Of a stretch of 64,000 nt of DNA, positions 1 through 9,403 are shown piece by piece. The translations under genes were made by a program, and so were the position numbers. Position 1 is the first letter of the stretch. Each line of letters starts with the position of its first letter. Origin of the DNA: Chlorokybus atmophyticus (Eukaryota > Streptophyta > Chlorokybophyceae > Chlorokybales > Chlorokybaceae); NCBI GenBank assembly GCA_009103225.1, contig RHPI01002568.1, positions 464,177-528,176 on the forward strand, read 5' to 3'. Under the pieces are notes generated by a model, which saw only the letters and a program-made list of their open reading frames with translations, made no database searches and had not been told where the DNA came from.

Positions 1-200
1 GTTGCGCACGCTGCCACACACGATTACGTGTCGCCGTGCTGCACCCAGCTTGAAATAGCCCGGTTTTGAGGTAAGTAAGCACTTGCTCATCATCCCATAC
101 ATCCTGTAAAGCCTCGGCTTCTTCCCTATGAACGTTGTCGACCGTCAGGGCTGGTGCAGATGCCAAAGCCATCATAACACCATCACTATCGCGCTCAGCT
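1..200 (-). pseudogene. Ty3/gypsy integrase N-terminal fragment (runs off the window)
   Basis: Read on the minus strand, this stretch continues the polyprotein downstream of the RNase H domain and encodes a segment containing DDEQVLTYLKTGLF. Its position just after RNase H and its composition fit the linker and start of the zinc-binding integrase region of Ty3/gypsy elements. The HHCC residues would lie beyond base 1, so the assignment rests mainly on order in the polyprotein. A stop codon separates it from the RNase H reading frame, so it is part of the same decayed element. Confidence 0.4.
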
Positions 201-208
201 GCTGCGTT

Positions 209-602
209 TTAACGCGTGGTTGCGCACACGTCCGCGGCACCCGCCAACACAAATGATGACGCTACACGGAAGGCCAAAAACCCAGCCACGGGCATGGCAT
301 ACTCATGCCGTGCCTCACTTTCATCCACAAATAATGGATTTAGGTTCCTACTCAGCCCATTCGCGTCCATGTTGTCAATACCAGCTCGGTGTTCAATGCT
401 GAACTCATACTCTTGCAATATGAGCGCCCATTTGGCATGCTTCCCTGTGAGCTTGTCGTTGCACATTAACCACTTCAAAGGCTGATGGTCGGTAATCACC
501 GTGAAGGGTTGGCCATACAAGAACGGTTTGAAGTGAACAATGGCCCACACCGCCGCCAAACACTACATCATAGGAACTTTAGTTGGCCTCAGCTTTGTTG
601 TT
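209..602 (-). pseudogene. Ty3/gypsy RNase H domain, frameshifted
   Basis: The minus strand encodes the RNase H domain that follows RT in Ty3/gypsy polyproteins. The clearest block is FTVITDHQPLKWLM, the usual V-x-TDHxPLxWL motif, followed by a region ending HRAGIDNMDANGLSR, matching the family's H-R-x-G-x-x-N-x-x-A-D-x-LSR end with a G replacing S/A. The N-terminal part (560-602) is in another frame, so the domain is broken. It lies directly downstream of the RT thumb fragment at 643-1023. The family call is secure; the copy cannot be functional. Confidence 0.8.
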
Positions 603-642
603 GCTTCGGCTACCATACGCCACCACATACTCCTTCCCATTG

Positions 643-1024
643 TTATCTTTCTGACACAACACGGCCCCTATACCCAGGCGGCTCAAGTCTGTGTGTAGGA
701 TGAAAGGACGGTTGTAGTCGGCCCATTACCGCGCTGGCGCAGTACACAGCTTCTCCATTAAAAAACTCAAAGGCGCGTTGACACTCTTCCGACCAGCACC
801 ACGCCTTCTCCTTCCTCAACAACTCATTTAAAAGCTTTGCAATCTTGCTGTACCCCTTCACGAACCGCCGATAGTAGTTCGCCAAGCCGAACAATGCGCG
901 TAGTCGACTGATGTCCGTCGGTGCAGGCACTTGTAGCAAGGCATCCACCTTTGCTTGTTGGACGCAGACGCCGTCTGGCACTATCTCATGCCCCAGGTAC
1001 GGAATGCGATCAGCCCCGAACAAG
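643..1024 (-). pseudogene. Ty3/gypsy reverse transcriptase, thumb/connection part
   Basis: This minus-strand segment encodes the C-terminal part of the gypsy RT: a YLGHEIVPDGV block (family F-LGH-x-V-S-x-x-G-V), then ALFGLANYYRRFVKGYSKIA (family LR-x-FLG-L-x-NYYR-x-FI). It joins the palm segment at 1494-1673 once the 459-bp LTR at 1030-1488 is ignored: the last residues before the LTR and the first after it make a continuous RT. The interruption is therefore a later insertion. The same RT sequence next to an LTR recurs at 7656-7720. Confidence 0.85.
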
Positions 1025-1029
1025 CACTG

Positions 1030-1488
1030 TGTTAAAGGTTAAGCATGTGAGGTTTGCTAGTATAGTATGCTTATAGTACATGTTGAAGGTTAAGCATACG
1101 AGGTTTGCTAGTATAATATGCTTATAGTACAGTCAGCTTGTTGATGTTACTTGGATGTGCGGCGGTTACGCAATGGGAGTTACAGTCAACAAGAGTTACG
1201 GGAGCTACGAGAGTTGCGGTCAACTTTGACTTTGACCATTGACTAGGGTTGACTAGGGTTGACTTTGACCGTTGACTAGTGTTGACTAGAGTTGACTTTG
1301 AGTAGGGTTGACTAGTCTTTTCTAGTGTTGACTAGCTTAGTATATAAGTCACTGTATGTGGCGCATACAGGTGGAACTGCAATAGGAACATACTTCTCTT
1401 TGTTGTTGACATGCTATTGCACTTGTTGTTCCTTTAGTGTAAGCGCATGTATGAGGTAGGGCGCATACATGCACACTAGTTCTTAACA
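1030..1488 (+). repeat. Solo LTR, family A, inside the RT gene, TSD CACTG
   Basis: A 459-bp sequence beginning TGTTAAAGG and ending CTTAACA is flanked on both sides by CACTG (1025-1029 and 1489-1493), a perfect 5-bp target site duplication. Inside are two copies of a GAGGTTTGCTAGTATA block, GTTACG repeats, a run of TTGAC motifs, a TATATAAG box near 1340 and the CACTGTATG...CATACAG hairpin after it. No internal element sequence remains, so this is a solo LTR left by LTR-LTR recombination. It is the cleanest full-length member of family A and defines the ends of the other copies. Confidence 0.95.
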
Positions 1489-1493
1489 CACTG

Positions 1494-1931
1494 CTCCGGG
1501 TGGCACCTCATGCCGGCCTCGCGCACGCGCTCCAAGTGCACAAGATGCTCCTCCATTGTGTGGCTTAACACCATGATGGCATTGATGTAACATATTGCAA
1601 AGGGTAGCCCACAAAGCACGCAATCCATCACGCGCTGAAACTTCATTGGTGCGTTCTTCAAGCCGAACGGCATGACCTCCCATTGGTAGAGCTAATCTAC
1701 TCCCCAAAATGCTATCTTGCCACGGTCCTCAGGCTTGCTGGCGATTTGGTTGAAGCCTTGCCTCAAGTCCACAATTGAGAACACCTTTGCATCGCCGATG
1801 TCATCAAAGATTGCCTCCGGGATAGGCATGGGGTAGCGATCAGCCTTGGTCTTCTCATTCAATGGCCGATAGTCACCACACATCCTTCTTGAGGTACAGT
1901 TTCCCTGCGCTGCCTTCTTCAATAGCAACAC
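1494..1931 (-). pseudogene. Ty3/gypsy reverse transcriptase, fingers and palm
   Basis: Two minus-strand reading frames cover the front of RT. The first (1931-1692) has CGDYRPLNEKTKADRYPMP and IVDLRQGFNQI, the gypsy blocks for fingers and the first catalytic aspartate (in VDL). The second (1673-1494) has MPFGLKNAP followed by the position of the catalytic Y-x-DD box, which here reads CYINAIMV: both catalytic aspartates are lost. A frameshift separates the frames. Downstream lies the solo LTR at 1030-1488, then the thumb. This copy is dead as a polymerase, and the loss of DD predates or is independent of the LTR insertion. Confidence 0.9.
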
Positions 1932-2399
1932 TGTCGCGGCCGCGCGGTCTTGTTCAAAGTCGACTCCGCAATGAGTCTGGCCTCCAACAAGTCAGCACAC
2001 TTGTCCAACACGAACTCCTTCTCCACCTTACTCAGCCAATTGCCGACGAAAGATGGGCTCAGAAGAGGTCAACTCAATGTCCATCGTGTCGAAGTTGCAG
2101 ACTCCCAACTCCTTGATAGAGTAGGCGAAGTAGTTGCGCTTGCGCGCCAATAATGCTTCGAGCCGCTCATGGTGCTTTGGTGTCACACACTCGCCCATAC
2201 ACCACCCATGGTCTGATTGGTAGCCTTCTCAAGCTTCAAGGCACCATCTATAGCCGCTTCCTTGCCACTTGCAGCTGTCGCAGGCGAAAAAGACACCCCT
2301 TTACTCTCATCATCATGTACACCATGCTCCCACCCCCTCGACAAAGACACAGGCGCCTGACGTGCTTGCTGTCGCACGGGCATCAAGCCTGATGCCAAC

Positions 2400-3420
2400 T
2401 CTTGTGCCGCCAACCAAACCAACAATCAGTTACACCATGCTGTTCTGGTCCATGGCTTACTTTAGCAGCACTCGGTGTCGCTGTTCACTCGGTCGACGCC
2501 GCCGTCCCACCAGACCAGAACCCCATCGCTCGTCCGCGCCCATTAGCTGTTGGCTCTTTCAACCTGCTGTGTCGTGAGTACCACACCAGCCCTGGCCCTC
2601 CGCTGCGGAATGCATAAGAGCCTTGGTAGGTCATCAGCGTCAGCAACGCTGCCATGTCATGCCCGACCTGGTTCACCACCTTTTGAGGCGGCCGATCAGC
2701 CTTGCTGACCTGTTGTGCTGTGCGCCCATGCTCCTGGTTGACTGTCAAACCTTGCGGTCTTTTATACTCTTGCTGCACCGTGCGAAGTAACTCGATAAGC
2801 GCAAGGTTTGTCCGTTTCACACGCAGCCGATGCGCGCGTCAACCATGCCGTGCCGCATCCATGACCAGCTCATGGCCTAGAACATGTCTCACCAGCTGAT
2901 AGTCCTCTTTCACGCGCTTGCGCTTATCGTCTTCAGCCGCACATTCTCCATAATGTACGCCATGGGCTGCTGTTGTCTTTACTGAATCATGTTGACGACA
3001 TGCACCAACTCCAAAAACAATGATGAGCGCGCTACCATCAATCCCTTCCCATGACCAGCCCGTGAAGCCCTTGGCATTCCCACCCCGCTACTAGCAAATC
3101 AACCTTGCCGATTGCCGCGAGATAATGTGGCCCCACCAAGCAGATGTCTTGAGGCCATGCACTTTAAAAGCCCTGCACCGCACTCTCACATAGTGGGTAC
3201 TTCGTCAACAATACCCTCACATAATGTTGTGCACCTTGTTGTGCCGTTGCCGAAGAGTCTACATAGACGTAACGCCGCACCTTGATGCCGGCGTTCAATG
3301 CAGCCGCAAGCCCACTTGCATTGCCACCGAATGGCTCTACTATCACAACACCGTCCTCGGGGACCTTTGAGTCAATGGTGTTGTAGTATTAGTTGATAGG
3401 CGGATGTACAGCTTGCACAC
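2400..3420 (-). pseudogene. DNA (cytosine-5) methyltransferase-like domain embedded in a Ty3/gypsy polyprotein, decayed
   Basis: Between protease and RT the minus strand encodes, in order, hallmarks of C5-DNA methyltransferases. Near 3346-3290 is a motif I-like VEPFGGNASGLAAALNAGIK, with the pattern of an SAM-binding FxGxxxGL start. Near 3100-3070 is DLLVAGWECQGL, the place of the catalytic PCQ loop, with Cys and Gln present and Pro replaced by Glu. Near 2955-2940 is MENV (motif VI ENV), near 2835-2825 HRLR (motif VIII-like), and near 2510 RAMGF (motif IX region). The pieces fall in more than one frame, with stop codons near 3166, 3035 and 2840 and a frameshift after ENV, so the copy is a pseudogene. 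C5 methyltransferases carried by algal retrotransposons have been reported; whether this is the same lineage needs a phylogeny. The identification is motif-based but the order and spacing agree. Confidence 0.75.
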
Positions 3421-3451
3421 CCTCGGGCAGCAACGGAGGCGGTGTGTGCCA

Positions 3452-3754
3452 TCACAATGCCATCGCATCTGGTGTCCACGCATGGCCAACCTTCTCATAA
3501 ACTTGTTGATGCCGCTGAGCACGGTGTTGTGCAGCTATCTCCAGCTCTTGTTGCTGAGCATTAGCCGCTTGCAGCAGCTCCAGAGGTCTCTCCTTTTCCA
3601 TGTAGTTGAAGACAACGTCTCCCTTCTCCACATGGTCATTGTACAAGTCGACGCTGTCACCAAGCCACCCCATAGCTGGTCGCCAACTTAAGCACGCCCA
3701 CAGTGCAGATGCTGAGGTTGAAGCCCTCTCGACACCCCCTTGCGTGATGCTCAA
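3452..3754 (-). pseudogene. Linker/coiled-coil region of the gypsy polyprotein
   Basis: This open stretch on the minus strand lies between the protease and the methyltransferase-like domain. Its second half is rich in Gln, Glu and Ala (LLQAANAQQQELEIAAQHRA) and should form an alpha-helical coiled coil. No enzymatic motif is visible. It is best read as a spacer of the same polyprotein rather than a separate gene. Confidence 0.45.
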
Positions 3755-3829
3755 CGGAAAGTAGGCCTTCTCTCCCCCTCCCGTGTGCCAACGCGGCGGA
3801 AAGAACCCTTGCTATATCCAATTATCGAC

Positions 3830-4333
3830 GACGCCACCGACGAGGAACATGAACTCTTGTCCGAGCAGTACATCATACCCTCTTGCATCCGTGACGAGGC
3901 ATTAAGCCTTGAATGATGTGGTAGCACCTCCCATTGCAGTCACACGGATCTCAACCGGCTGCACGGTGATGCCTCGCAACGTCTCGACGGTCCCCGCCGA
4001 GGACTTAATCATGAACGGGCATGTCTCCCATACCTGAGAGGTAGGTCCTAGGCCTGCCACAGCTCTGGAACCCAAGATGACAGGTTGTGCGCCTGTATCC
4101 ACCAAAACAACATCTGGTACAAAGCCGTCCAGGCTAATGTGACCACTCCGGTTGTCTACCATAGCCACAATGGGCGAAATCCTCTCTTGTAAGGCCGGCC
4201 GAGTGGCGGGAAGCTGTGCCAACATCCCTCCTACACTCCCCATACCTTCCTCCAGCTTGTCTCCAAGCTGAGTGAGAGAACTTGACTGCGATGCGGGCCC
4301 TCCCGACGCCGCCGGCATGGCGCGTGCAGCCAT
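3830..4333 (-). pseudogene. Ty3/gypsy retropepsin-like aspartic protease
   Basis: The minus strand encodes a retropepsin with the active-site block VVLVDTGAQPVILG around 4095-4130, preceded by a hydrophobic strand and followed by a second lobe ending in DARGYDVLLGQEF (about 3850-3890), which lies past the stop at 3902 but in the expected place. The catalytic DTGA is intact. It sits between the gag-like part and the linker/methyltransferase region. A stop at 3902-3904 and another at about 3817 show that the polyprotein is broken. The DTGA motif makes the family call fairly safe. Confidence 0.7.
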
Positions 4334-4342
4334 ACGGCCTAC

Positions 4343-4840
4343 TTACGCCATCATATCTCCTTGAGACTTGCTTATCTGGTCATGAGACTTAGTGAAGGCA
4401 CTCTTCATGGTGTTTAGAGCGCTTTGCAACAACCCTACCACCTGCTCCTTGTTATCTCCAAGGTCCTCCAAGCGAAGAAGAGGCTGCCCGACTAGCATCG
4501 CCGCGACACCCTCCAACAGCGCCATCAACTCCGAGTTTCCCTCATGGACTTGGGTTGGGGGCTATTGGTAAAGCATCTTAGACTCCTTTAGAAGCTTTAC
4601 ACAAACTTGGAGCACCTCCTCCACTCTCTTGTGCTCACCACCGCTACCGATGCTGACCCTACGTCGCGCCGTTGCCATAGCAGTCGGCTGCACCTTCGCA
4701 CCTTCCGAGTGCGAACTCTCTTGCTGCAACGGAGTTGTTGGCAGCAACTTAAATGAATTTGGCATGTGGGCAGGTGGTGCACGTATCCTATCATGATCCA
4801 CACCCTCCTCGCGCACGAGTGCGGCCTCCTGCTGGACCAT
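4343..4840 (-). pseudogene. Gag-like N-terminal part of the gypsy element
   Basis: Two adjacent minus-strand open stretches (4840-4562 and 4528-4343) precede the protease. They encode hydrophilic, helix-forming sequence without a zinc knuckle; the second has leucine-rich helices such as VGLLQSALNTMKSAF. By position this should be gag, but no gag domain can be recognised with confidence. The start at 4840 is only the first Met of the open stretch. No LTR could be recognised upstream between 4841 and 5240. Confidence 0.4.
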
Positions 4841-5240
4841 CTTAGAGGGTCTTTACACCTAAGGTTCGAGCCTCGCGGTTATCAGACGTGGCGGCGCTTT
4901 TCGTTCTAACCTAATGGAGGCACCAGCTACACTAGTCGATTAGGTCGCCCGTGAGTATCGAGCTGCTTAACCTCGATGCCAGCGTGGCTATTTGTCTGCA
5001 ATGCATTGCAGTGCATTATCAACTTTTTTTAAACCACCTCTCGAGCGGCTTTAGGAAATGTTAAGGGGGGCCGCAGCAGTTGCGGTCGCGTCTGAGTGGA
5101 CGACAAAGCCTGAGCTAATACTCTCGTCTTTTGTCGTGTATTTCAAACATGCCGGCGCTGGGATTTTTCTAAGACTGCGACGGCGGAAATTGCAGGGCAG
5201 GCGATGGTGGTGGCGGAGGCAGTGGCATTGCAAGGTGGTT
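4841..5240. other. Unassigned region between the gypsy element and the Myb-like gene
   Basis: No convincing gene or recognisable LTR is visible. The stretch should contain the 5' untranslated part of the gypsy element (minus strand) and possibly the promoter of the plus-strand gene starting near 5257. Confidence 0.5.
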
Positions 5241-5256
5241 TGTTGTGTTGCTTGCT

Positions 5257-7186
5257 ATGGACGCTCAGCACATGCAGCATCTATGGCATGCACTGCAAGC
5301 TAGTCAACCCACTGCTGCACCAGGTACACTGCACTATGCTGCGTTCACGTCACCGGATGTAACCCTTGATGGCTATTTGGCGCAGCGAGCGCATGAGCTA
5401 CTGCAGCACATCCCTTCCAACCCAGCCACAGGACCTCGTCTGGTGCATGTATGATTGCATGTGCGTGCATGCGTGCGTGCGTGTGTGTTCATGCGTACGT
5501 GTGTGTATGTTTGTGCATGTGTGCGCGCGCGCGCGCGCGCGCGTGCGTGCGTGAGTGTGCTTGCATATGTGTGTCTCTGTGTGTACGTATGAGAGTGCGA
5601 TTGCGTATGTGAGTGCGTGCGTGTATAGTGCGTGTGTGCGTGAGTGTGAGAGTGTGATTGTACTTGTGAGTGTTTGCGCATGTGCGTGTGTGTGAGAGTG
5701 TAATTGCAGATGTGAATGCGTGTGAGTGTGTGCGAGTGTGATTGCATGCGTGCGTGTGTGCAATCAGGTCATGCATCACTCAATGGCGTGATTGTGATCT
5801 GCAGATGCCCATCCCAGCACCCGCAATGTCTTGGCCAGAAGCACGCCCCGACTCGCCGCCCAGCACCGTGCCGACTGAGCCCATTTCGGCTCAAGAGTCC
5901 CCGACGCACTCAAAAATTGCGCCGGTGCATTGTTCAACGCCTGAGCATGTTGCGCGAAGTGCCCCTTCGAAGAAGAAGAAGGCCACGCCTGCAGCAGTAG
6001 GTACACGTGTGTACAGTCTGAATGAGCTTGCGTGCTGCATGCATGTGCTATAATGTGCACGTGTGCACAGTGCGAATGTGCTTGCTGTGTGCTGTGCTGC
6101 ATGTATGTGTAGAGTCAAGCAAATCGTGCATGCGTGTGCATGGTGATACAATAATCGTGCGTGTGTGTGCACAGTCAGAATCTGCTAGCGTGCATGTGTG
6201 TGCACACTCACGGCACCTGCATGCATGTGCACAATAGTGTTGAAGTTTGTACATGTGCATGGCTAGAGGCTGTGCGCGTGCAGGTGTGTACAATGATAGT
6301 AGGTGCTTACATGACTGCCCGGCGCATATTGTGCCGGCAAAAAGCGTGCAGGGACGTGGAGTGCAACGGAAAGCATTTGGTTGATTGCTGCACACAAAGA
6401 GTCCCACGAGAAGTGCACAAGCAAGCAAGAACAAGACCTTGAAGTGGAAGGAGATTGCAGCAGCTGCATTCAAGCTTGCCGCGGCAACCAATGGGGTGTT
6501 CGAGCGCACACCCATTCAGTGCGATGATAGGTCAGCCACTTGCTGGTTGTTGTGTGCATGTGAATGTATGTATGCAGCCAGGGTTCGTGTATGTGAGGGG
6601 GTAGTGCGCCTTGCTAACATGTGCATGGGCTACAGTTGGAGCAATATGAGATCGCGATACTATCCGTCACTTTGCTAGGCGGTCAGGCGCACCCGACTAC
6701 TTCAGCCTTGAGGTAGATCACAAGAAGGAGTGGGAAGTGCCCAACAACTTGCTGGGCAACAACATCCGTGGTTACGAGTTGATGGAGGACGCATTGGGCA
6801 GCACCGCAGCTGCGGAGCCACCCACCTCTTTCACCGCCGGGGGAGGTGAGGAGGAGCCATAAAAGACTTGCCAAGGTATGTTCGTGTTGTCAAGCAAGAC
6901 TGCCTCACACTTGGCAATAGCATGCTTATGTTGTGCTATTCTGATAGATAAGACTGCTGGCACCACGGGTAAGAAGCGCAAGGCCAAGGTCTCTTCCATT
7001 AGTGACGCGATGAACCGCCAGTGTGAGCAGCAGGAACATATGGCGGCGGAGCGCGCCGAAAGGGAGGCAGTTACCAAGCAGATAGAGCTAGCAGCACATA
7101 AGGCAGAGGGGGATAAGCAGTGCTCAGCTGATTTAAGTCTAGGAAAAATGCTGAGTGAGGCTATTATGACACTACGTTCCGCTTGA
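5257..7186 (+). CDS. Multi-exon gene or pseudogene with Myb/SANT-like DNA-binding region
   Basis: Five probable exons on the plus strand: 5257-5442, 5805-5996, about 6436-6530, about 6651-6845 and 6948-7186, separated by introns with GT/AG ends and TG/CA-rich interiors. Exon 3 encodes KWKEIAAAAFKLAAATNGVF then RTPIQCDDR, and exon 4 continues RRSGAPDYFSLEVDHKKEW; this W..I...F...R...QC..R then SGxPxYF layout resembles Myb/SANT-like (trihelix) DNA-binding domains, including those beside PIF/Harbinger transposases. Exon 2 has a basic KKKK stretch and exon 5 encodes GKKRKAK followed by a charged helix ending at TGA 7184-7186. The exon 3 to exon 4 join does not keep frame with the obvious splice sites (6530/6651), so either another site is used or the gene is broken. 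Start, exon 3 borders and function are uncertain. The family A LTR begins 7 bp after the stop. Confidence 0.45.
5443..5804 (+). repeat. Intronic TG/GTGC-rich low-complexity tract
   Basis: About 300 bp of alternating purine-pyrimidine sequence (TGTG, GCGTGC and a GC run near 5523-5543) fill the first intron of the Myb-like gene model. Such sequence can adopt Z-DNA and produces long spurious open frames of His/Thr or Val/Cys. It is not coding. Confidence 0.8.
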
Positions 7187-7192
7187 GGGCAT

Positions 7193-7655
7193 TGTTAAGA
7201 ACTAGTGTGCATGTATGCGCCCTACCTCATACATGCACTCACACTAGGGGAACAACAAGTACAATAGCATGTCATCAATAAAAAGAAGTTTGTTCCCATT
7301 GCAATTCCACCTGTATGCGCCACATACAGTGACTCTATATACTAAGCTAGTCAACACTAGAAAAGACTAGTAAACCCTAGTCAAAGTCAACTTAATTCAA
7401 CACTAGTCAATGGTCAAAATCTACCCTAGTCAACCCTAGTCAAGGGTTAAAGTCAAAGTTGACCGTAACTCTCGTAACTCCCGTAACTCCTGTTGACTGT
7501 AACTCCCATTGCATAACCGCCGCACATGGTCCAAGTAACATCAACAGACTGACTATATTATAAGCATACTATTCTAGCAAACCTCGTATGCTTAACCTTC
7601 AACATGTACTATAAGCATACTATACTAGCAAACCTCACATGCTTAACCTTTAACA
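7193..7655 (-). repeat. LTR family A (minus orientation), joined to a gypsy RT fragment
   Basis: A full-length family A LTR in minus orientation (ends TGTTAAGAAC at 7193 and TTTAACA at 7655). The 5 bp on the two sides differ (GGCAT and CAATG), so it is not a simple solo insertion. The right flank is the gypsy RT sequence found beside the LTR at 1030-1488, at the same join. Confidence 0.9.
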
Positions 7656-7720
7656 CAATGCTTGTTCGGGGCTGATCGCATTTCGTACCTGGGGCATGAG
7701 GTAGTGCCAGACGGCGTCTA
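7656..7720 (+). pseudogene. Short gypsy RT fragment carried next to LTR A
   Basis: About 65 bp encode LFGADRIxYLGHEVVPDGV on the plus strand, matching the RT thumb segment at 960-1024 with a few changes. It begins exactly at the LTR boundary that exists at 1029/1030 and ends by switching into copia-type gag sequence at about 7720. It is a fused scrap, not a gene. Confidence 0.85.
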
Positions 7721-7724
7721 TGCG

Positions 7725-8606
7725 TCTATGAAGGACGCCTCCTCCACCAAGTACTGCTCGCACTCGGAACCAAGCTAAGTCCTCCCAGCTTCATTACAAG
7801 GAGATTGCCACCATCTCCTCCTCCTTCTCCAACCTACATCATAGCGCTAGAGTGCAATTCTCTCACCCTTCTTGCTATTGGTGCTCCCGTAAGTGGACGT
7901 CTTCATTTGGGGACATTGATACTTGAAGTGACCACGCTCGCCGCAACGCCAACACTCCTTGCCGCTACCATGAGTGCCTTTCTTTACCATACCAACCGTA
8001 GCTGCATCTGGTCTTTCTTCTCAACCTTCCTTCTGCAAGCGCTGCTCTGCTCGAAGAAGCCGTGGTATTACGCCATCAAGTGTCAACTCCTCCGTTGCAG
8101 ACTCTATAATGGTCACCACCACCCTGTACTCCTTTGGCAACCCTGAAAGCACAACCCACACCACTTCTTGCTCTTTCAACTCGTGCCCTACACCCAGCAA
8201 GTCCTTCCACAGCGCCTTTGCACGCGCCACAAACTTGGTGATTAGCTCTCCACTCTCTTTTCGCAATGCGTTCAGCTCTTGCATCAACTGCAGCCTCCTC
8301 GCTATATTGCGAGCTTTGAAGTGGCTCGCAAGGTTTGCCCAAAACTCCTTTGCACCTTTGCACTCTCTCACTATGATCAAGTGATGCTTAGCAACATGCA
8401 AACCCAGCAATGCCAAAGCTTTCTTCCCTTCTTTCTTTCAGGTTGCCTTCTTTCCGGAAGGCACATCCTCCGTGGGGTCCACATACTTCCACATGTCCTT
8501 GTATACCAGCAACAGCTCCATCTTAATGCTCCAGGTGCTGTACTTGTCCACGTCAAGCGGCTCAATCGTGATCTTCATGTTGTCCATGCTTCCTTGGCGT
8601 TGGTTG
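7725..8606 (-). pseudogene. Copia-type gag of a family A element
   Basis: Read on the minus strand from the ATG at 8606, this encodes a copia-type gag: an N-terminal block with STWSIKMELLLVYKDMWKYV (the DUF4219-like Y-x-x-W-S-x-K-M motif), a UBN2-like central region at 8416-8021 (FWANLASHFKARN, LVARAKALWKDLLGVG-like, VLSGLPKEYR), and near 7900-7860 a zinc knuckle CWRCGERGHFKYQC. A TGA at about 8434-8436 interrupts the frame between the first two blocks and the centre drifts further. No protease, integrase or RT follows. The protein would package the element RNA; this copy is broken. Confidence 0.75.
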
Positions 8607-8697
8607 CCCTTCTGCTACACACAGAGCCCGCAACCTACTCCCCTTAAGCAACCACAACTTCCTACACGACCACAACACACTTACACTCTAAGCATGT

Positions 8698-8711
8698 GTG
8701 GGCCCATAACC
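8698..8711 (-). other. Primer binding site, complementary to initiator tRNA-Met anticodon arm
   Basis: Directly inside the LTR, the minus strand reads GGTTATGGGCCCAC. This is the exact complement of 14 nt of the anticodon stem-loop of plant-type initiator tRNA-Met, as recalled from known sequences. See the other copies at 15774, 28391, 31856 and 46712. Confidence 0.7.
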
Positions 8712-9172
8712 TGTTAAGAACTAGTGTGCATGTATGCGCCGTACCTCATACATGCGCTCGCATTAGGGGAACAACAAGTGCAATAGCATGTCAACAACAA
8801 AGAGAAGTGTGTTTCTGTTGCAGTTCCACCTATATGCGCCACATACAGTGACTTATATACTAAGCTAGTCAACACTATAAAAGACTAGTTAACCCTAGTC
8901 AAAGTCAACTCTAGTCAACACTAGTCAACGGTCAAAGCCAACCCTAGTCAACCCTAATCAATGGTTAAAGTTAAAGTTGATCGAACTCTCGTAACTCCCG
9001 CAACTCCTGTGGACTGTAACTCCCATTGCGTAACCGCCGCACATGGTCCAAGTAACATCAACAAGCTGACTGTACTATAAGCATACTATACTAGCAAACC
9101 TCATATGCTTAATTTTCAACATGTATAATAAGCATACTATACTAGCAAACCTCATATGCTTAACCTTCAACA
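8712..9172 (-). repeat. LTR family A (minus orientation), 5' LTR of the gag unit at 7.7-8.6 kb
   Basis: Starts TGTTAAGAAC at 8712 and ends CTTCAACA at 9172; contains the GTCAA (TTGAC on the minus strand) run and the duplicated CTATACTAGCAAACCTCATA block at its right end. The primer site and gag follow on its left, so it is the upstream LTR in minus orientation. It directly abuts another gag fragment at 9173. Confidence 0.9.
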
Positions 9173-9403
9173 GCACCTCCTCCCCGAGGTCCACATACTT
9201 CCACATGCCCTTGTGTACCAACAACAACTTCATTCTGATGCTCTATGTACTATGCTTGTCCCCGTTCAATGGCTCAACAATAACCTTAATGTTGTCCATG
9301 CTTTCGGTATACATGCCCCTCCACTACACGGAGAACTTGCAACCTATATCCCTACCAACAACCACAACTTCACGCACTCCTAAGTATGTGTGGGCCTATA
9401 ACC
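9173..9403 (-). pseudogene. Second copia-type gag N-terminal fragment with primer site
   Basis: The minus strand again encodes the gag N-terminal motif, here degraded, and the primer site at about 9390-9403 reads with one or two changes relative to the consensus. It belongs to a second family A unit whose 5' LTR is at 9404-10012. Its remainder was lost at the joint with the LTR at 8712-9172. Confidence 0.65.

Noticed and set aside
5500-5770. Regularly spaced short repeats as a CRISPR array
   Set aside because: Simple TG/GC microsatellite in a eukaryotic intron; no repeat-spacer structure.
5373-5779. Overlapping His/Thr-rich minus-strand frames
   Set aside because: They come from the TG/CA microsatellite in the intron of the Myb-like gene model.
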